Made by a program: the position numbers and the translations under genes. The notes below the pieces were generated by a model, which was not told where the DNA came from, searched no databases, and saw only the letters and a list, made by a program, of their open reading frames with translations. Positions 10,436 to 23,600 of a stretch of DNA of 64,000 nucleotides are shown here, piece after piece. Source of the stretch: Lingula anatina (taxonomy: Eukaryota; Brachiopoda; Lingulata; Lingulida; Lingulidae). The DNA is taken from assembly GCF_001039355.2 (NCBI RefSeq), contig NW_019775875.1, forward strand, positions 47,958 through 111,957, in the 5' to 3' direction. Numbering within the stretch: position 1 is the stretch's first letter; the number at the start of each line of letters is the position of its first letter.

Positions 10436-13400
10436 AATTCTGGTTCAAGCTGAAAAATATAGAATTTCAAGATTCATGAAAAATTTGTCAAAATAATAAT
10501 TGCATGGTTATGATGTCTGCAAAATCATCATCTTTTGTGATTTTCATACTTGTTTGGAGTGCAATTCTTTCAAATATGAAACCTTTCAGAGATACTGAGG
10601 TTATTTTTGCTATTTGTTCATAGGTGGTTGTCATGAAAAGCATGCATTCATAATTAGGCTTATGCTAACTGACTTCCTGGTTAAGAAAAATGGAACAATA
10701 GTTACTATTAGATCCCTGAGAACACAAATACTAGTAACCAAATGAATCAAACTAATGCTATCAGGAAACAGCATTGATTACTCACTTTCAGAGGGCAGTT
10801 CACATGATATATTGAGCGAGAATAAGACTGAATATAACTGACCAGAACAATCCTTAGCAACTGACATGCTAAGTTCAAACACAAATATTGGCACAGTAAT
10901 ATCTGACATAACATTCATACCCTAATTGTGTACTCAACAGCTGAATCTTGTAAACTGACACTTAAAAAAATATAAGCTTCATTTTTAGTTTCGCCATTGG
11001 CATTTAGTCCTAACCTTCAGCTTTGTTCGCAGTTCAGTTGTATGTGAGGTCTATAAAACTAACAAAAAGGTCCGTTGACCAGCTTAAATTTAACTACTAC
11101 CTATATTGGTATACCTATCTATACCTATTGTTAAAAGGCACATGTAGATTTGTTAGCATGTGAACATAGCAACATGGACCAGTGACCATTCAAAAGTACC
11201 CTGGTGTGTGCTCAAGTTATTGTTCTAACAATACCAAGTATTCCCTTTCTTTTGATAACCATGTGCAGGTACTCAACAGGTAAACTGACTTTGTTTTAAG
11301 ATTGAGATTTTTAAACCTAACCTTGGCCTGGTGCAATTGACAAACTATTTTAGAAATAAAGCAACAATATTGTGTAATTTAAGTAAAGAATCTAAACACA
11401 TCTGCCCCTACAATCACAGTCTCTGTTAGATGATCAACTGATCTGTTTCAGTAAACTTTTGATTTTTACTATTTACTATTAGGAGCAATTAAGGCTGAGC
11501 ACTATTCTGTCAATATCAAACATGTATAAAAAATCTGCAAATAAACAAATAGTTCTTTTTAAATATATATGATAGGAATGTTATACAAGAGAAGTGGGGC
11601 AGTTCTATAAAGCATTGTTTAAGAGGTGCTGCAGTCAACTTGTAACAGCATCCTGAAGCACCTCTTATTACATCACACCTATCTAAAAAGTGTTATGACT
11701 TAAAGTCACAGCATTTTTTTTTTTTTTTTTTTTTTTTGGCTAATGTCAGGTAGCAAAGTTCACAATTCATTGCAGTTGCCCATCCAAATAAAGTTCATGC
11801 ACACAGCCATGATAACCACGTGCAATGCTCTATAAAACGTGGTTTGCTATCAGTGTTATCTCTCAGCAATTGACAGATTAAATAAATGTTCATACACTGA
11901 CAAATCATAGTCCTTGACATCTGATAATGAAAGTGGGTATGTTTTTAAGCAGCATTTAAAGCCAGTGGTCCGAGATGTATACTTGTCACTCCACAGTTGA
12001 CTGGCTGATTTTTATTCTCTAGTAAAATTTTTAACTTCACCTTATGTTTAATTCCTATTGCTTGAAAGACTAAAAATCTATTTACACATGATGCAAACTA
12101 GGGCAGTGAATCTATTGTACAGCGAACACATGGTCTAAAATACGTAATATTGACCTGGATAGATAATATGACGTGATACCGAGAAACCAGCTTAATGGCC
12201 CCAGACAGTATCCTATATAGCTCAATGCTTTAGTGTAAATTTACAATGATATTCTTGTATATGTATTGTAAAACAGGTACTGAGGTTAATTTTTGGCAAC
12301 ATGGTACATCATCATTTTTGTTTCGAGACGTACCTGCGGTGTAAATCTGTAGCTGCCGAAGCTGGATATAAGCCTTAGGCCGGTTGGCCTGCAAAGGTCT
12401 ACAGTGTTATACAATGTCTAAAAATTCAGTCTTATAAGATGCATATTGTAAATGCTCAGAAGTCGCGGTCCCAGCAAAATAATACATTACTAACACAAGT
12501 ACTGGTGAGGCGCGGTCTCTAACTACGGGAACTAGACTTACGGGTCTAATCAGCATTTTCGTTAACGTGAACCAAGAGATTATTACAAAGTCTATGTAAG
12601 AGATAGCTAATGAAGCACAAATACTCACCCCTAAACTTCAAGGTAACAGAATTATAGATGCATTTGGATAGTTAGAGCACTCGTTCGTTGCCACCAACAA
12701 TCTTTAAGTCTGGCTCCAACACCGGTAAGTGCTCCTATATTTGACCTATAAAACAAAAGCTCTCATATTACGCTATTTGGTGATGCAAAGTAAAACGACG
12801 CCTCATTGGATGAAAAACTAGAGCGGGCGGTCATTTAAACGTTGCCGTGTAAACAAACACGTGCTTGTTTAACACGAGCAAAAGTGTACAAACATTTTAA
12901 CGTGTTGAAGATGTGACCAGCGTAGTATTCCGATAAATGTAAGTAACAATCGGTGATAGTATTGCATCAAAATTGCAAGAAAAACAATGTGCTTGTTTTC
13001 GATGTCAAGTGATCATAAGTGATAGAGGCCTCTGCTGTAGTTTAGGGGTTAAATGGCTATAGACTGGCTGGTTGCAGATAGAAGTCATTATGCATTGTTG
13101 TGTGCCGAATGTACAGAAAAGTTGTGCCGTTCCCCAACCCCCTAATGATTATGAAAGTATATACAGGTTTTACATACAAGAGAGGGCTTCAAGAAATATT
13201 ATTGAAAAGGGTTGTTTGTAATTTTCAAAACTTTCAACACTAAGACAGCTGAAACCTTCGTTGCTAAATATGAAAATTTCCCCATTCTAGCATGACATGA
13301 ATTTATAAAATGTCCATTACAAAAGAAGCTAATTTATCACTTTCTGTCAACAGAAATTAAGAAAATGGTAGAATGCATGAATATGTTTTAACTGTATTTT

Positions 13401-14058
13401 TAATTTTTTTTTTTTTATTTTCTTCAAATGGACCTATATGTTGAAAATGGGTGTATTCTGTATTAAGAAAAGGTGTTATGTTTTCTGTAAAATATTTTTC
13501 TCATTAATTTGGAATAGATGATTTTGTTATATGTTCATATAAATTTCTCTCTAGCACATTATCCATGCTGTCTTTTAATATTATATCACCCAGCGTTGCT
13601 TGAAATACAGGTACAGGGTAGTTAGGCTGATGCTCATGTTCGAATTATAATGAAATGCAGAAAATAACCAAATGAAACAAAACCTGTGGAGTGCTGCACT
13701 TTAGTGATGTAGGGTGAAATTTTGTTAATTAAGATGCTGAAAATAAAAATATAAACAGCTTAAACATTTTTTCTAAAATAAATGTCAGAAATAGAAATTA
13801 TCGAAAGTAGTAAAAGCTGTAAAGGTTTCTTGTGAACAAAATAGTCATGAAAGTGTATAGATCTGATGAATTATTTTTTTAAATTTATTTACAACAAAAT
13901 GACACTCAAAAATAGAAGCAAATCTTTTAGCAGAAATAGGGAGAGTACATACATTTGTGTTTAAATATAATGACATTTACTAAAAGCGTTCTCATTTCAG
14001 AGCCAACTAGTAAAATAACTCCTAGCTGTGAATAATAGGAATAGCTTCAATTTTGAAA
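10436..14058. other. divergent intergenic region between two elongases
   Basis: No protein gene is supported. It should hold the 5' non-coding exons and promoters of both elongases. Visible signals are minus-strand donors near 12330 (GCAG|GTACG) and 12630 (GGG|GTGAGTA), a plus-strand donor at 12724 (CACCG|GTAAGT) and a CACGTG E-box at 12858-12863. A poly-T run lies at about 11716-11738. Exact transcription starts cannot be read off. Confidence 0.45.
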
Positions 14059-17000
14059 ATGGTGGGAGACCTCTACAGTGGAATCATGTCTCTATCAGGT
14101 CAGCAAATAAAACATTTTAACTAATTCTCCTTTTGCAACTGTTCGCACAAGTTTTTAACAGTTACAGTGCAAATGATATAAGTACATTTTACAGAAACTG
14201 TATCTTGTAAAAATATGTTATTTGTCTAGCTATTGGCGAGTTATATGTACTGTTTAACTACAAAAGAAATATCTACAAATAATAATAATCAATATTTTCT
14301 TTAATTCCTGCAGATCCAAGGACATCAGAATGGTTTCTTATGGACAGTCCAATCCCATCTTATACAGCAACTGCACTGTATTTGTACTTGGTGTGGAAGG
14401 GACCAGTATGGATGAAAAGCAGACCAGCATACAAACTAAACAAAGTGTTGGTTGTGTATAATTTAGGCCTTGTGTTCCTATCTGTATACATGTTTTGGGA
14501 GGTATGTTGGAATGTGAAATTCTGTTCAAATTAGGAAATTTCATAGTACAGTGTTATAATATTATAATATAGAGCAAAAGCTTTATGCTTTTTCATTATG
14601 ACTAATAATGCAAACAAGCATAAAATTCATCTACCATATGCCATGAATTACTGTGCTCGTGAATTATGATTTCAAAATTAGATCATTTATTTCCACAGAG
14701 TTTAGTTTTGCAAGTAAAATATGTCACAGATTAAGGCAACATTCAGGGGCGGATTTAGGGCGTCTTCTGGGTCTTCCGGAAGACGGTCAGATTTTCAAGT
14801 TTACATTGGCGGGTATCTAATTTTTTTCTGTCGGAAGACGGTCAAAAATGAAGAACGGATCAACAAAGATAATTTGGAAGACTGTCAGGAAATATCTCTG
14901 GATCCGCCCCTGACATTCAACTCTAGTATTTGGCAAAACAATTTTGCATTTACAGATATTTGCAAGTACTGTACTGAATGCCAGCTTTAGCTTGGTATGT
15001 CAACCAGTGGATACCAAAGATGATCCCATGGCAATTAGAGTAAGTAGCTTATACTCTCATAAAACAACTCAATTTCATCTCTTTGCCAGCATGTCCTGTT
15101 TAAAGTTATGTCCTATTTTAATATGGAAATGTCAGGTACCAAGATAAATGCATTAAACGTAAGATAGAAAATTATCATGATAAACAAGATTGAGTATTAT
15201 CCAGAGTTTTATATATTGATGTCTGCAAATATTTGCATTTCAGTAAATATCTCAAGTTGTTTTTTTTTTTAACACCTCGACTTACCATATATTCACATAT
15301 CAGACAAGTCTTATGATAAAATGTATATGCTTAGGGACCATTCCCACAGATATTTGGATCGATCTATCTCCCTGGGGAGTCTCACTACATTGCTATCAAT
15401 TTAACCAGCTTAAATGTCTGTCACGCCTAGTAAAGCTGTTAGGGGTAATGATCTTTACCCCCTAGCTGATTCGGTAGGTGTGACAGACAATTAAGCCGGT
15501 TAATTAAGTTTATAGCAATTTAGTTAGACTCCCTAGGGAGTTAGACCAATCCAGATGGTTCGTTCTAGGCATGGGAACCCAGTCTTACCCTTGAGACTAA
15601 TTACCATTTAAATAAAGCCATGTTTTCTTTCATTTGGTATGCATGCACTCTGTAATAACCATGACTAATTAACATGATTGTTTATTTTATTTTATTTATT
15701 TTGCAGTTGGCTAATGTATGCTGGTGGTATTTCTTTTCCAAGATAATTGAGTTTATGGACACAGTAAGTTCATATTGCAAAACTAAATAAGAAATTGGAG
15801 TACCATAGTCATTGTTCAGAACAAAGAGCGATGGAATTGACTAAAAACACCCGGCAGGCCATGAATTAGAAAACGCTGTTCTATATTACCAATAAAAATG
15901 TTTGACACATGTTTATGTTAATTATTCGCTGATTCAGTGTTGTCGAGGTTACTGAAATGCTGCACACTTTTATGTGTTCGTTTATTTTATTAATAAAAAA
16001 CCAAGTTGTCTTTTGGTGTGGAGAACTTTTATAAATTACAAAATAATAATACTTATTTTTGTTTTCATTCAAGTTTTTCTTCATCCTGCGAAAAAAGAAC
16101 AATCAGATAACATTCCTCCATGTGTACCATCACTCTACTATGGTGTTACTATGGTGGATTGGAGTCAAGTTTGTACCAGGAGGTGAATGTGAGTATACTA
16201 GCTGTCAGACCCATCTTTTCCATCAGTCGTAAAGAAGATTACACTGCTAACCTTTTCTTCGTACAGATCTTTTTGAAAATTGACCAGTAAATAATATGTA
16301 ACAAGAATGGAATCATCCTACTGCTTTGATTATTCCAGCCTATTTTTCTGCCTTGGTTAACAGCTTGATCCATATTCTGATGTACACTTACTATGGACTG
16401 TCTGCCATTGGTCCACATATGCAAAAATACTTATGGTGGAAGAAGTATATGACATCTCTGCAGTTGGTGAGCCATGATTTCTGTGGGGAAAAGATGACAT
16501 TTTTCTATGAATTTATGGGAGGGGGGGGGGACTACTTGATTCCTGCTGTGCAGCTCATGTTATGATCTTCCAACAAGAATAGCTTTTGACTGTTTCGACT
16601 AAGCATGTCCTGTGAGGAGTCCTTATTTGACTACAGCACATATTATATAGATTTGGAAAAGTGCTTTGAAGATCACTATGGTTTATGATAATTTTTATAT
16701 AATCATAATAATATTTAGAATCATTTTGTCCACATCAATATTTTTGTTGCAGTCGTTTTCATCCTTTATACTGTGTAAAGTGTTATCTTGATGTTATAAA
16801 AATCACTTTTTATATATGAAAAAATGTTTTCATATTGAAAAATAATTTCATTATAAAATAAATTACTAATTATATATGTCTACTAAAATCTTCACTTGTC
16901 CAAGAACTCTAACAGTTGTTTATTCTTCAATTTCAGCTGCAATTTGTAATTATTCTGTTCCATACCAGCTTCGCTATGTACAAGGACTGTGGTTTCCCAA

Positions 17001-17164
17001 ATGGATACAATGCAGCTCTCATCCTCTACATGGTCTCCCACATAGTTCTCTTTGGCAATTTCTACCATCAAACGTACAACAAGAGAAAGGAAATTGCCAA
17101 GCCATATGAAAAAATTACTAAAAACGGCAGTCTTAGAACGCAAAAAATATATCATGGAGAGTAG
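14059..17164 (+). CDS. very-long-chain fatty acid elongase (ELOVL2/4/5-type)
   Basis: ER fatty-acid chain-elongation condensing enzyme. Coding exons (plus): 14059-14098, 14314-14501, 14956-15039, 15707-15763, 16074-16188, 16339-16466, 16937-17164, giving 279 aa. The ATG sits in GAAAATGG. Motifs: KxxExxDT (116-123), Gln134 before HVYHH (139-143), NxxxHxxMYxYY (169-180), TxxQxxQ (200-206), and [11 protein letters not shown] in the last loop, as in ELOVL2/5-type enzymes. Exon sizes 188 and 128 equal those of the minus-strand paralogue, and its 57+115 exons sum to the paralogue's single 172-nt exon, which proves common origin with one intron gained or lost. The C-terminus ends HGE without a dilysine ER signal. 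Substrate range cannot be predicted firmly. Confidence 0.93.
14744..14912 (+). mobile_element. 169-bp MITE, copy 1
   Basis: Terminal inverted repeats of about 15 bp (CAGGGGCGGATTTAG at the left; right end is the complement of CAGGGGCGGATCCAG). Flanked by ACATT on both sides, a possible target duplication. Internally the GGAAGACGGTCA word occurs twice. It lies in intron 2 of the plus-strand elongase and is nearly identical to an inverted copy at 21800-21967. Ends resemble hAT-type elements. It has no coding capacity. Confidence 0.8.
15331..15580. mobile_element. fold-back (long palindrome) element, copy A
   Basis: The left half starts TTAGGGACCATTCCCAC and is largely the reverse complement of the right half ending CATGGGAACCC. 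Paired landmarks are TCTCCCTGGGGAGTC with GACTCCCTAGGGAG, ATTGCTAT with ATAGCAAT, and TGTCTGTCAC with GTGTGACAGACA. Arms are about 100 bp. It lies in the intron between elongase exons 3 and 4. Probably a non-autonomous palindromic transposon. Confidence 0.65.
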
Positions 17165-17194
17165 TTGGAGAGTGCTTTTTTAAAAGGTTTTGGA

Positions 17195-17222
17195 ATATAT
17201 ATATATATATATATATATATAT
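17195..17222. repeat. (AT)n microsatellite
   Basis: Uninterrupted AT dinucleotides just past the elongase stop codon, in its likely 3'UTR. Confidence 0.9.
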
Positions 17223-17694
17223 TCTAAAATATGATCATAGTAATTTATCAAGTGTGCCATACCCATATGTTGGCTTTCCCTTTTCATTCATTTCATCCAA
17301 AGATAAATGTACACCTCAATCAAAACTTAAACCCCTAGCAGATAAATGAGCTATTCTTAGCATTCTGAAGCAATTTCTAAGATAATAGGAATGTTTTTGT
17401 TGGGTATTTTGATTTTGAATTTTTAACTGTATTTTTTCCAAGTTTGCTATGAAAGGTATTTCTGCAACCACTGTAAATTTTTGAAATACATTTTATACCA
17501 GGAATTATTTACATTCAATTTGATAGGTTGTGAAGAACCAGATTTCTTGTTCATATTGAATTGTAGTGCTTAATCTGATAGCAACAGTTATTGTGGCAAC
17601 TGATAGCTCATTATTTTGGGCAAGTATAGTTTTATAGAATGGTTGTTATAAATTTAGTATTTTTTTAATGGCTTACAGGATATCCACTCAGTTA

Positions 17695-17698
<4 letters not shown>

Positions 17699-17741
<43 letters not shown>
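17699..17741. repeat. (TA)n microsatellite
   Basis: About 21 TA units. No gene is seen in the surrounding 17165-18600, which is expected to be the 3'UTR of the plus-strand elongase and the convergent intergenic gap. Confidence 0.9.
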
Positions 17742-17744
<3 letters not shown>

Positions 17745-18632
17745 CCTGTGGGTCCATCTCTGTTTCAAACTTCAGGAGTCCTGAAACTTATCAAAGCAGC
17801 TGTGATAACATGTGTACATATACATTGAGCTTAGTACTGGCTTTTAGCAAGTTTTTCTTGCTTTTCTTTTTATAGTATTGAAATATGTGTGTGATAAAAT
17901 ATCAGTTTCATTTCTTTCAAACTGAACAGGATTCATTCAGGTTAGTTTGAGGCTTAAGACAGACTGAAAAAATAAGTTACATCTTTAAGAATTTCTACCA
18001 ACAGAGATTAAAGTGCCATTTAGAAAATGTCAGGAAATATGGTGTGGAGTCCAGGGGGCCAATGATGTTTTTGGCTCCCAAAGAGTCTGAAATCAGTCAA
18101 TAGAAAAATCTCATTCCTGTACTTATATTTAAAATGCAATATTGCAGATATATTAGTCATCATTTAAATAAATTTTGAGGTCAGAACAGTTTCTTGTTAC
18201 TTTATAGCACAAAAAGATAAATAACCTTGGCGAAATGAATTATTTTTCTCCCCCCACTGACAAAAATCGAAGTTCACTGTGCATAGGCTTGCAGCTTTAA
18301 CAGATTTGAACCATCCTTCTTGGCCCCATTACACGTTAAACCTCTAGATGCAATGAGGGTCTTTAATTTAGCCTCATTTGTTCTACTTATCTGCCCTGTT
18401 TACATACAGCAAGCAGAAAAATTAATTTTTCAAGTGATATGAAAGATGTCTTTAGGCAAGTTATGCTATTTGAAACATACTATATGGTGGTATTTGGTTG
18501 GCTTTTCTGGCAGAAAAATGACTCCAAACATATCTTTGAATGCCTTAGTTACATAAAGGTGCAATTTTCACAAAGAAAAGAACAACAACAACACGAACAT
18601 TTCCTTATTGAAGATTCTCCTTTTTTTTTAGT

Positions 18633-18638
18633 TTTATT
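18633..18638 (-). terminator. AATAAA poly(A) signal of RPS10
   Basis: TTTATT on the plus strand, i.e. AATAAA on the minus strand, about 135 nt past the RPS10 stop codon. A T-rich (minus: A-rich) context surrounds it. Cleavage site not determinable. Confidence 0.4.
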
Positions 18639-18772
18639 AATTTTTTTGCTTACTTAGAACACTTATGCAAATTGTTGCAGAATCTTCTGTCTCATTAAGA
18701 TGAAAAATCAGAGTCCTGTATGTAATTTCTCTGTACAGTGATACCAAGTTTATAAGTCTCCCACAATCCCAT

Positions 18773-20071
18773 TTACTGTTGTGGTGCTCCCCTTCCTCTG
18801 CCAAAACCACCTCTCTGAAAAAAAAAATGCATGTGAAATTTTCATGTTTTTGTCAACATTTTCGGCTAAACAACCTAATTTATTTCAAAGTATCTTGTGA
18901 AAACTGTTTAATCATAATTTCCTCAAGATAATTTAACATAAGTAGGTAAATTTTCTGCAAGATTTAACTTACGAAGTTAAAACTTGGGTCTGCACCAGCT
19001 CCAACTTCTGATTTTTTGTCAACTCCAGCTACAAAAAAAAAAAGACAAGACAAGAAAATCAACCATGTGGATACACCTTCATCACAATGAAGATATCAGA
19101 GCATTTCACTTCTTGTAGGAAAATTAAAAACTTTATAACATTCATTAAGCCTATCTAATGGTTCACTTTACATTTAGAATTTTATTTTACTTTGAATGGA
19201 CTTACGTGGTCCAGCTTTTCTGTATTCTGCTCTATCTGCTGCTCCAGGACCTGATCTTGGGCCCTCCGGACCTAAGGAGCACAAAGCAATTTTTAAATAG
19301 ATGTCAACAGTCATTTTCACATTCAGGTACAATGGTGTTCTTGACTTGAATTATAAAAATATAATTCCATCAATAATACTATACTGCAGGTCCAAAAAGC
19401 AAACAGGTGATCAACAGCAAAATTTATAATTGGGACTGTCAAATTAAAAAAAATTTTTTTTTACGAATGCTTTATTTCCTATTTCAACTTATCAAACTTA
19501 AGTCTACCTTTATTCAATATTTAATTAATTAATTATGTGACTAAACAATTTTGAATTCTAAACACACACCTTTTGGTCGGACAGCTCGAGCAGCCTCTGG
19601 CCGTGCTTGTCTTTTAAGTGTAGAGGGCACGATCTCAGGCGGCAGGTGAAGAAAGTCCCGCAGATACTGGATTCCCTCATTGGTCAAATACCAGTAGTAG
19701 TGACGCCATGCAAACTGTTCGTTTACATATCCCCTGGACTTGAGAGACTACAAAAAGGAAATAATAGGCAAGGAAGTTTTAAATACATAACATTCCAAGT
19801 GGTAAGTGAAAAATGTATGGTGCAATCATTTAATATGCTGCTTTAGGGAGATGAAACTTTGCATTATTTTTACCAATCCCAACCAATAATACAGAAATAA
19901 AACGTGTGCTTAATTTTGGTAACATACCTGCATTGCCTTAATCACGTACAGATTCCTAACATTGTCAAGTTCTGGATGTTTTGGTGCAATGAAATCTTTT
20001 CTGGCCACCATAACACCCTCTTTAAAGAGGTGTTCATACACGGCAATACGGGCCTTCTTGGGCATCAACAT
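18773..20071 (-). CDS. RPS10: 40S ribosomal protein S10 (eS10)
   Basis: Component of the small ribosomal subunit head near the mRNA entry side. Coding exons (minus): 19928-20071, 19570-19747, 19206-19271, 18973-19028, 18773-18814, giving 161 aa. It starts M-L-M-P-K-K, contains L-F-K-E-G-V-M-V-A, the near-invariant [16 protein letters not shown] segment, [12 protein letters not shown]-x-E-V-G-A-G and an RGGFGRGRG tail, all hallmarks of eS10. All exon phases join cleanly. The start codon lies one base after an acceptor (CCCGCAG|G), so the 5'UTR begins in an upstream exon, probably ending at the donor near 20175 (GGAC|GTAAGT). It is head to head with EDEM2. Confidence 0.97.
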
Positions 20072-20648
20072 CCTGCGGGAGAGACATTCATGTTCATTTT
20101 CAATAAACAAATCAAGCATACACTTGCATGCCAGAAGAGATAAAAATGTAATGACACATACACTAAGAACTTACGTCCATAAAAGTTAATGTAGAACCTG
20201 TGTTATATCCAAAAAAGTTAATGTAGGAGCTGTGTAAGACTTATAAAACACCAAAGCATAAGGTACACTAAATACTACTTCATTAAAGCCTTGGCCAACT
20301 GATATCGAGTGCAAGTTTGTCGGTGTTAGGAAACGTAAGACGCATAAATACAGAATTTATCTCGTTAACAGAATTATGTGAAAATATACTTGTCTGAAAA
20401 ACTCTGAGAAACCGAGAAATGTCCATGTTTTTATAACGGGCACCACTGACAAGACGAACATGAGAGTAAAGACAATTTTAATACATTGCTATGTTTGTCT
20501 GGATTGATTCATCGCCTTATCTGGATGTGATATTTAAGTGCATTATCTCAACGAAGTAGCTGACCAATATAAAATTCTGAACTTTCTTCAGAAAGACGGA
20601 TGTTTCTAGATTTGTTTCGGAGTACTAAAACTCACTTTGTGATTCAAG
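20072..20648. promoter_or_regulatory. putative bidirectional promoter RPS10/EDEM2
   Basis: The 577 bp between the two start codons must hold the 5'UTR exon of RPS10 and both transcription starts. No TATA box is obvious. Two neighbouring near-copies of AAAAGTTAATGTAG (about 20184 and 20215) form a short direct repeat of unknown meaning, close to the inferred RPS10 5'UTR. Confidence 0.5.
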
Positions 20649-23600
20649 ATGGCTGCACACCGGAAAAGGAAGTTTAGAACGAGATTCTACGCGAGATTCA
20701 ATATGGTAGCCTCCTATGCCACGGAATCTTCACGACCACTTACAAAATGTTTTGTGCTCTTCATTCTCTTAGGTATATCTCCGATATGTGGTCTCAGATC
20801 TTTTGGAAAGAAGGAGTTGAATTTTTATAGGTAAATTGTAATATTATTTTTATCACTTCCATTGTGAGAAAATACACATTTTTTTTCAAATTTTCACTTT
20901 TTTCGCCGGTTTCGCTCCCCCCCCCCCCTTCAACATGGGTAATATTATACTACCCCATTACAGGTAATTCTTAATTCATACATTTTATTTAAATGGCCCT
21001 TTGCCAAAATGTGCCTTGACATAAACATGCCTCGTTTTTACCAAATGTTTCACCTTGTCTCTAAATCTTTCATAATAAATGTATCTTACCTTGAAAAGAT
21101 ACTTTGAAGAGATAAATCCACATAATCTTAATCAGAGAAAAAGGCCTTCGTGCACCAATAAAGAGAGAAAGTCAAAATGCTGCATGATTTCTTTGGTAAA
21201 TTAATTGGTCACACTAAGTGGGCATCATAATCAAGTTGGTTTGGTATGGTTTCTCTCAACTTATGCAGTACATGCATTTACCTGTGCCCATTTACCTGCT
21301 ACTTTTTTTATCATGAACTAAGTTTGAGTCTGCCATTATGTACCAAAATGTATTAGAAAATAACAAGATCTATATATTAGAAATTGGTTGAATATATATC
21401 TTCTAAAGGGTGTACACCGTGTCCAATGTTACTGTTGAACCACAAGTGCAATGCAGTGTCATGTACAGACGGAATTATCAACATGATGTAGATAAAAGCT
21501 TCCAGAAGTATTCTTCTAAAGTTTTACTTAACATGATGATTTTGAAAGTATAAAAATTAAAACCAAAGTCTGATGTGATTTATTACATCCACAGGGTTTT
21601 TTAAAGTTCACTTTTATGTCAAAGGATAACAGATGTTACATTTCAAAATCAGATATCAGCCTGGCATCATCTTTTTCAGTCTTTTTCTCAGAAATGCTGT
21701 ACTCTGTTATCTTTGTATGACTTACAATATGTGGAGGATTTATAAATAATATAAATGAGAAACAAATGAGAACCAAAATATTTGTTGATACCCAATAGGC
21801 AGGGGCGGATCCAGAGATATTTTCTGACAGTCTTCCAAATTGTCTTTGTTGATCCATCCTCCGTTTTTGACCGTCTTCCGACAGAAAAAATAGATACCCG
21901 TCAATGTAAACTTGAAAATCTGACCGTCTTCCGGAAGACCCAGAAGACGGCCTAAATCGGGCCCCTGCAATAGGCAATTTTGTCAAATTTTTTTATTTTT
22001 GTGTTGTGTCTCTGCACCAACTGTTCCTTTATTGTCTACTAAGCATTTGTACTTCTTCATATTATTTTAGGGACAAAGTTGTTAGGATGTTTCACCATGC
22101 CTATGATGGATATATGCAATATGCCTATCCTTATGACGAACTTCGACCAATAACATGTGATGGACATGATACATGGGGAAGGTATGATTTGATAATTGTT
22201 TATGTATATAACAAACCTGCTGTTTATAATAGAAAATGTGTTACAAAGTGGGGCATTATTAGTAATATTTATGTACTATATAAACTTTACCAATATGAAA
22301 TAATTTAATTTGTAGGACCCAGCACCAGTAGCTGTGTAAAGCAATTTATCTGAATTTGTTTTTACTAAAGTCATAAAAGTTTTCAAACAATCCCTACTGT
22401 TCTGCATAAGTATATTAAGAAATATTGCTTTAAAGATTATGTTTTATTTTACAAATATGGTCTCAATGCCAAGCACATAAGATTGTTGCATGAATTTTAC
22501 ATTTTCAGTTTTTCCTTGACATTGATTGATGCCCTGGATACCCTAGCTATAATGGGAAACATGACTGAATTTAGACGAGTAGCTTACAAGTTGGCAGATG
22601 AAGTAGACTTTGATATTGATATCAATGCATCCGTGTTTGAGACAAACATAAGAGGTGTGGTCTAATCAGCTGATATCCCTTTGATATTACGGATCACATC
22701 AGTCAGAAAAAAAGCATAATTGAATGCCTGACAGTTAACATGGTGCTCCATGTCCAGCCTTAAACTTTCAAAAGGACTATGATTTATAGAGATCAGTATC
22801 AGTGAGATAGGATTATGCTTCTAGAAATATAATTTAACTTGAATGACGTTTTTAATTAATACAAAGTAAACATAGAAAACAAGATTAGTCCCCATGATTG
22901 TTGAAGGTTTTTATGTTTATTATTCCTTTTGCCTATTTGTCTATTCAGTTGTTGGAGGTCTGCTGTCAGCACACTTGTTAACAAAGAGAGCAGATATGGT
23001 ACTAGAACCTGGTTGGCCATGCTCAGGACCTCTTCTTAGACTTGCTGAAGATGTTGCTAGAAGATTACTCCCTGGTACTAGGGTTTCTATCTGTACAATC
23101 TAATAATATAGAGTAACATTTCTTTTAGATTATTGTAAAGTATATCACACTAAGCAATGCGGTATCCTTATCTTTTGACTGATTGACCCTTTGAAATATC
23201 AACTTGCCATACTTAACAGCAATTTGGAGTACATAGTCAAAAAGACCAAAATACTGTGTTCCCAATTATGTGATTATGAGCTGCTATGTCACTTAATTGT
23301 TTCCTTGCTTTTTCATTCATTCTAAGCCTTCAATACAAGTACTGGTATGCCCTATGGAACAGTAAACCTCAGGCATGGCGTTCCAGAAGGGGAGACTGCA
23401 GTCACTTGCACTGCTGGAGTTGCGACATTTATTGTTGAATTTGGGACCCTCTCTAAACTAACAGGGGATCCTATATTTGAACAAACAGCAATGAGAGCTC
23501 TGACATCTTTGTGGAACTATAGGTCTGAAATTGGATTGGTAGGTTTAATAGGTTTTGAAGCATATCTTGATTATCTTTTAGGAAGTTATCCTTTTTTAAG

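Noticed and set aside
14721-14990. 89-codon frame starting in elongase intron 2
   Set aside because: It reads through MITE copy 1; the similar frame at 21636-21986 (minus) reads through copy 2.
19910-20189. Plus-strand frames over RPS10 exon 2
   Set aside because: Antisense shadows of the strongly conserved eS10 coding exon.
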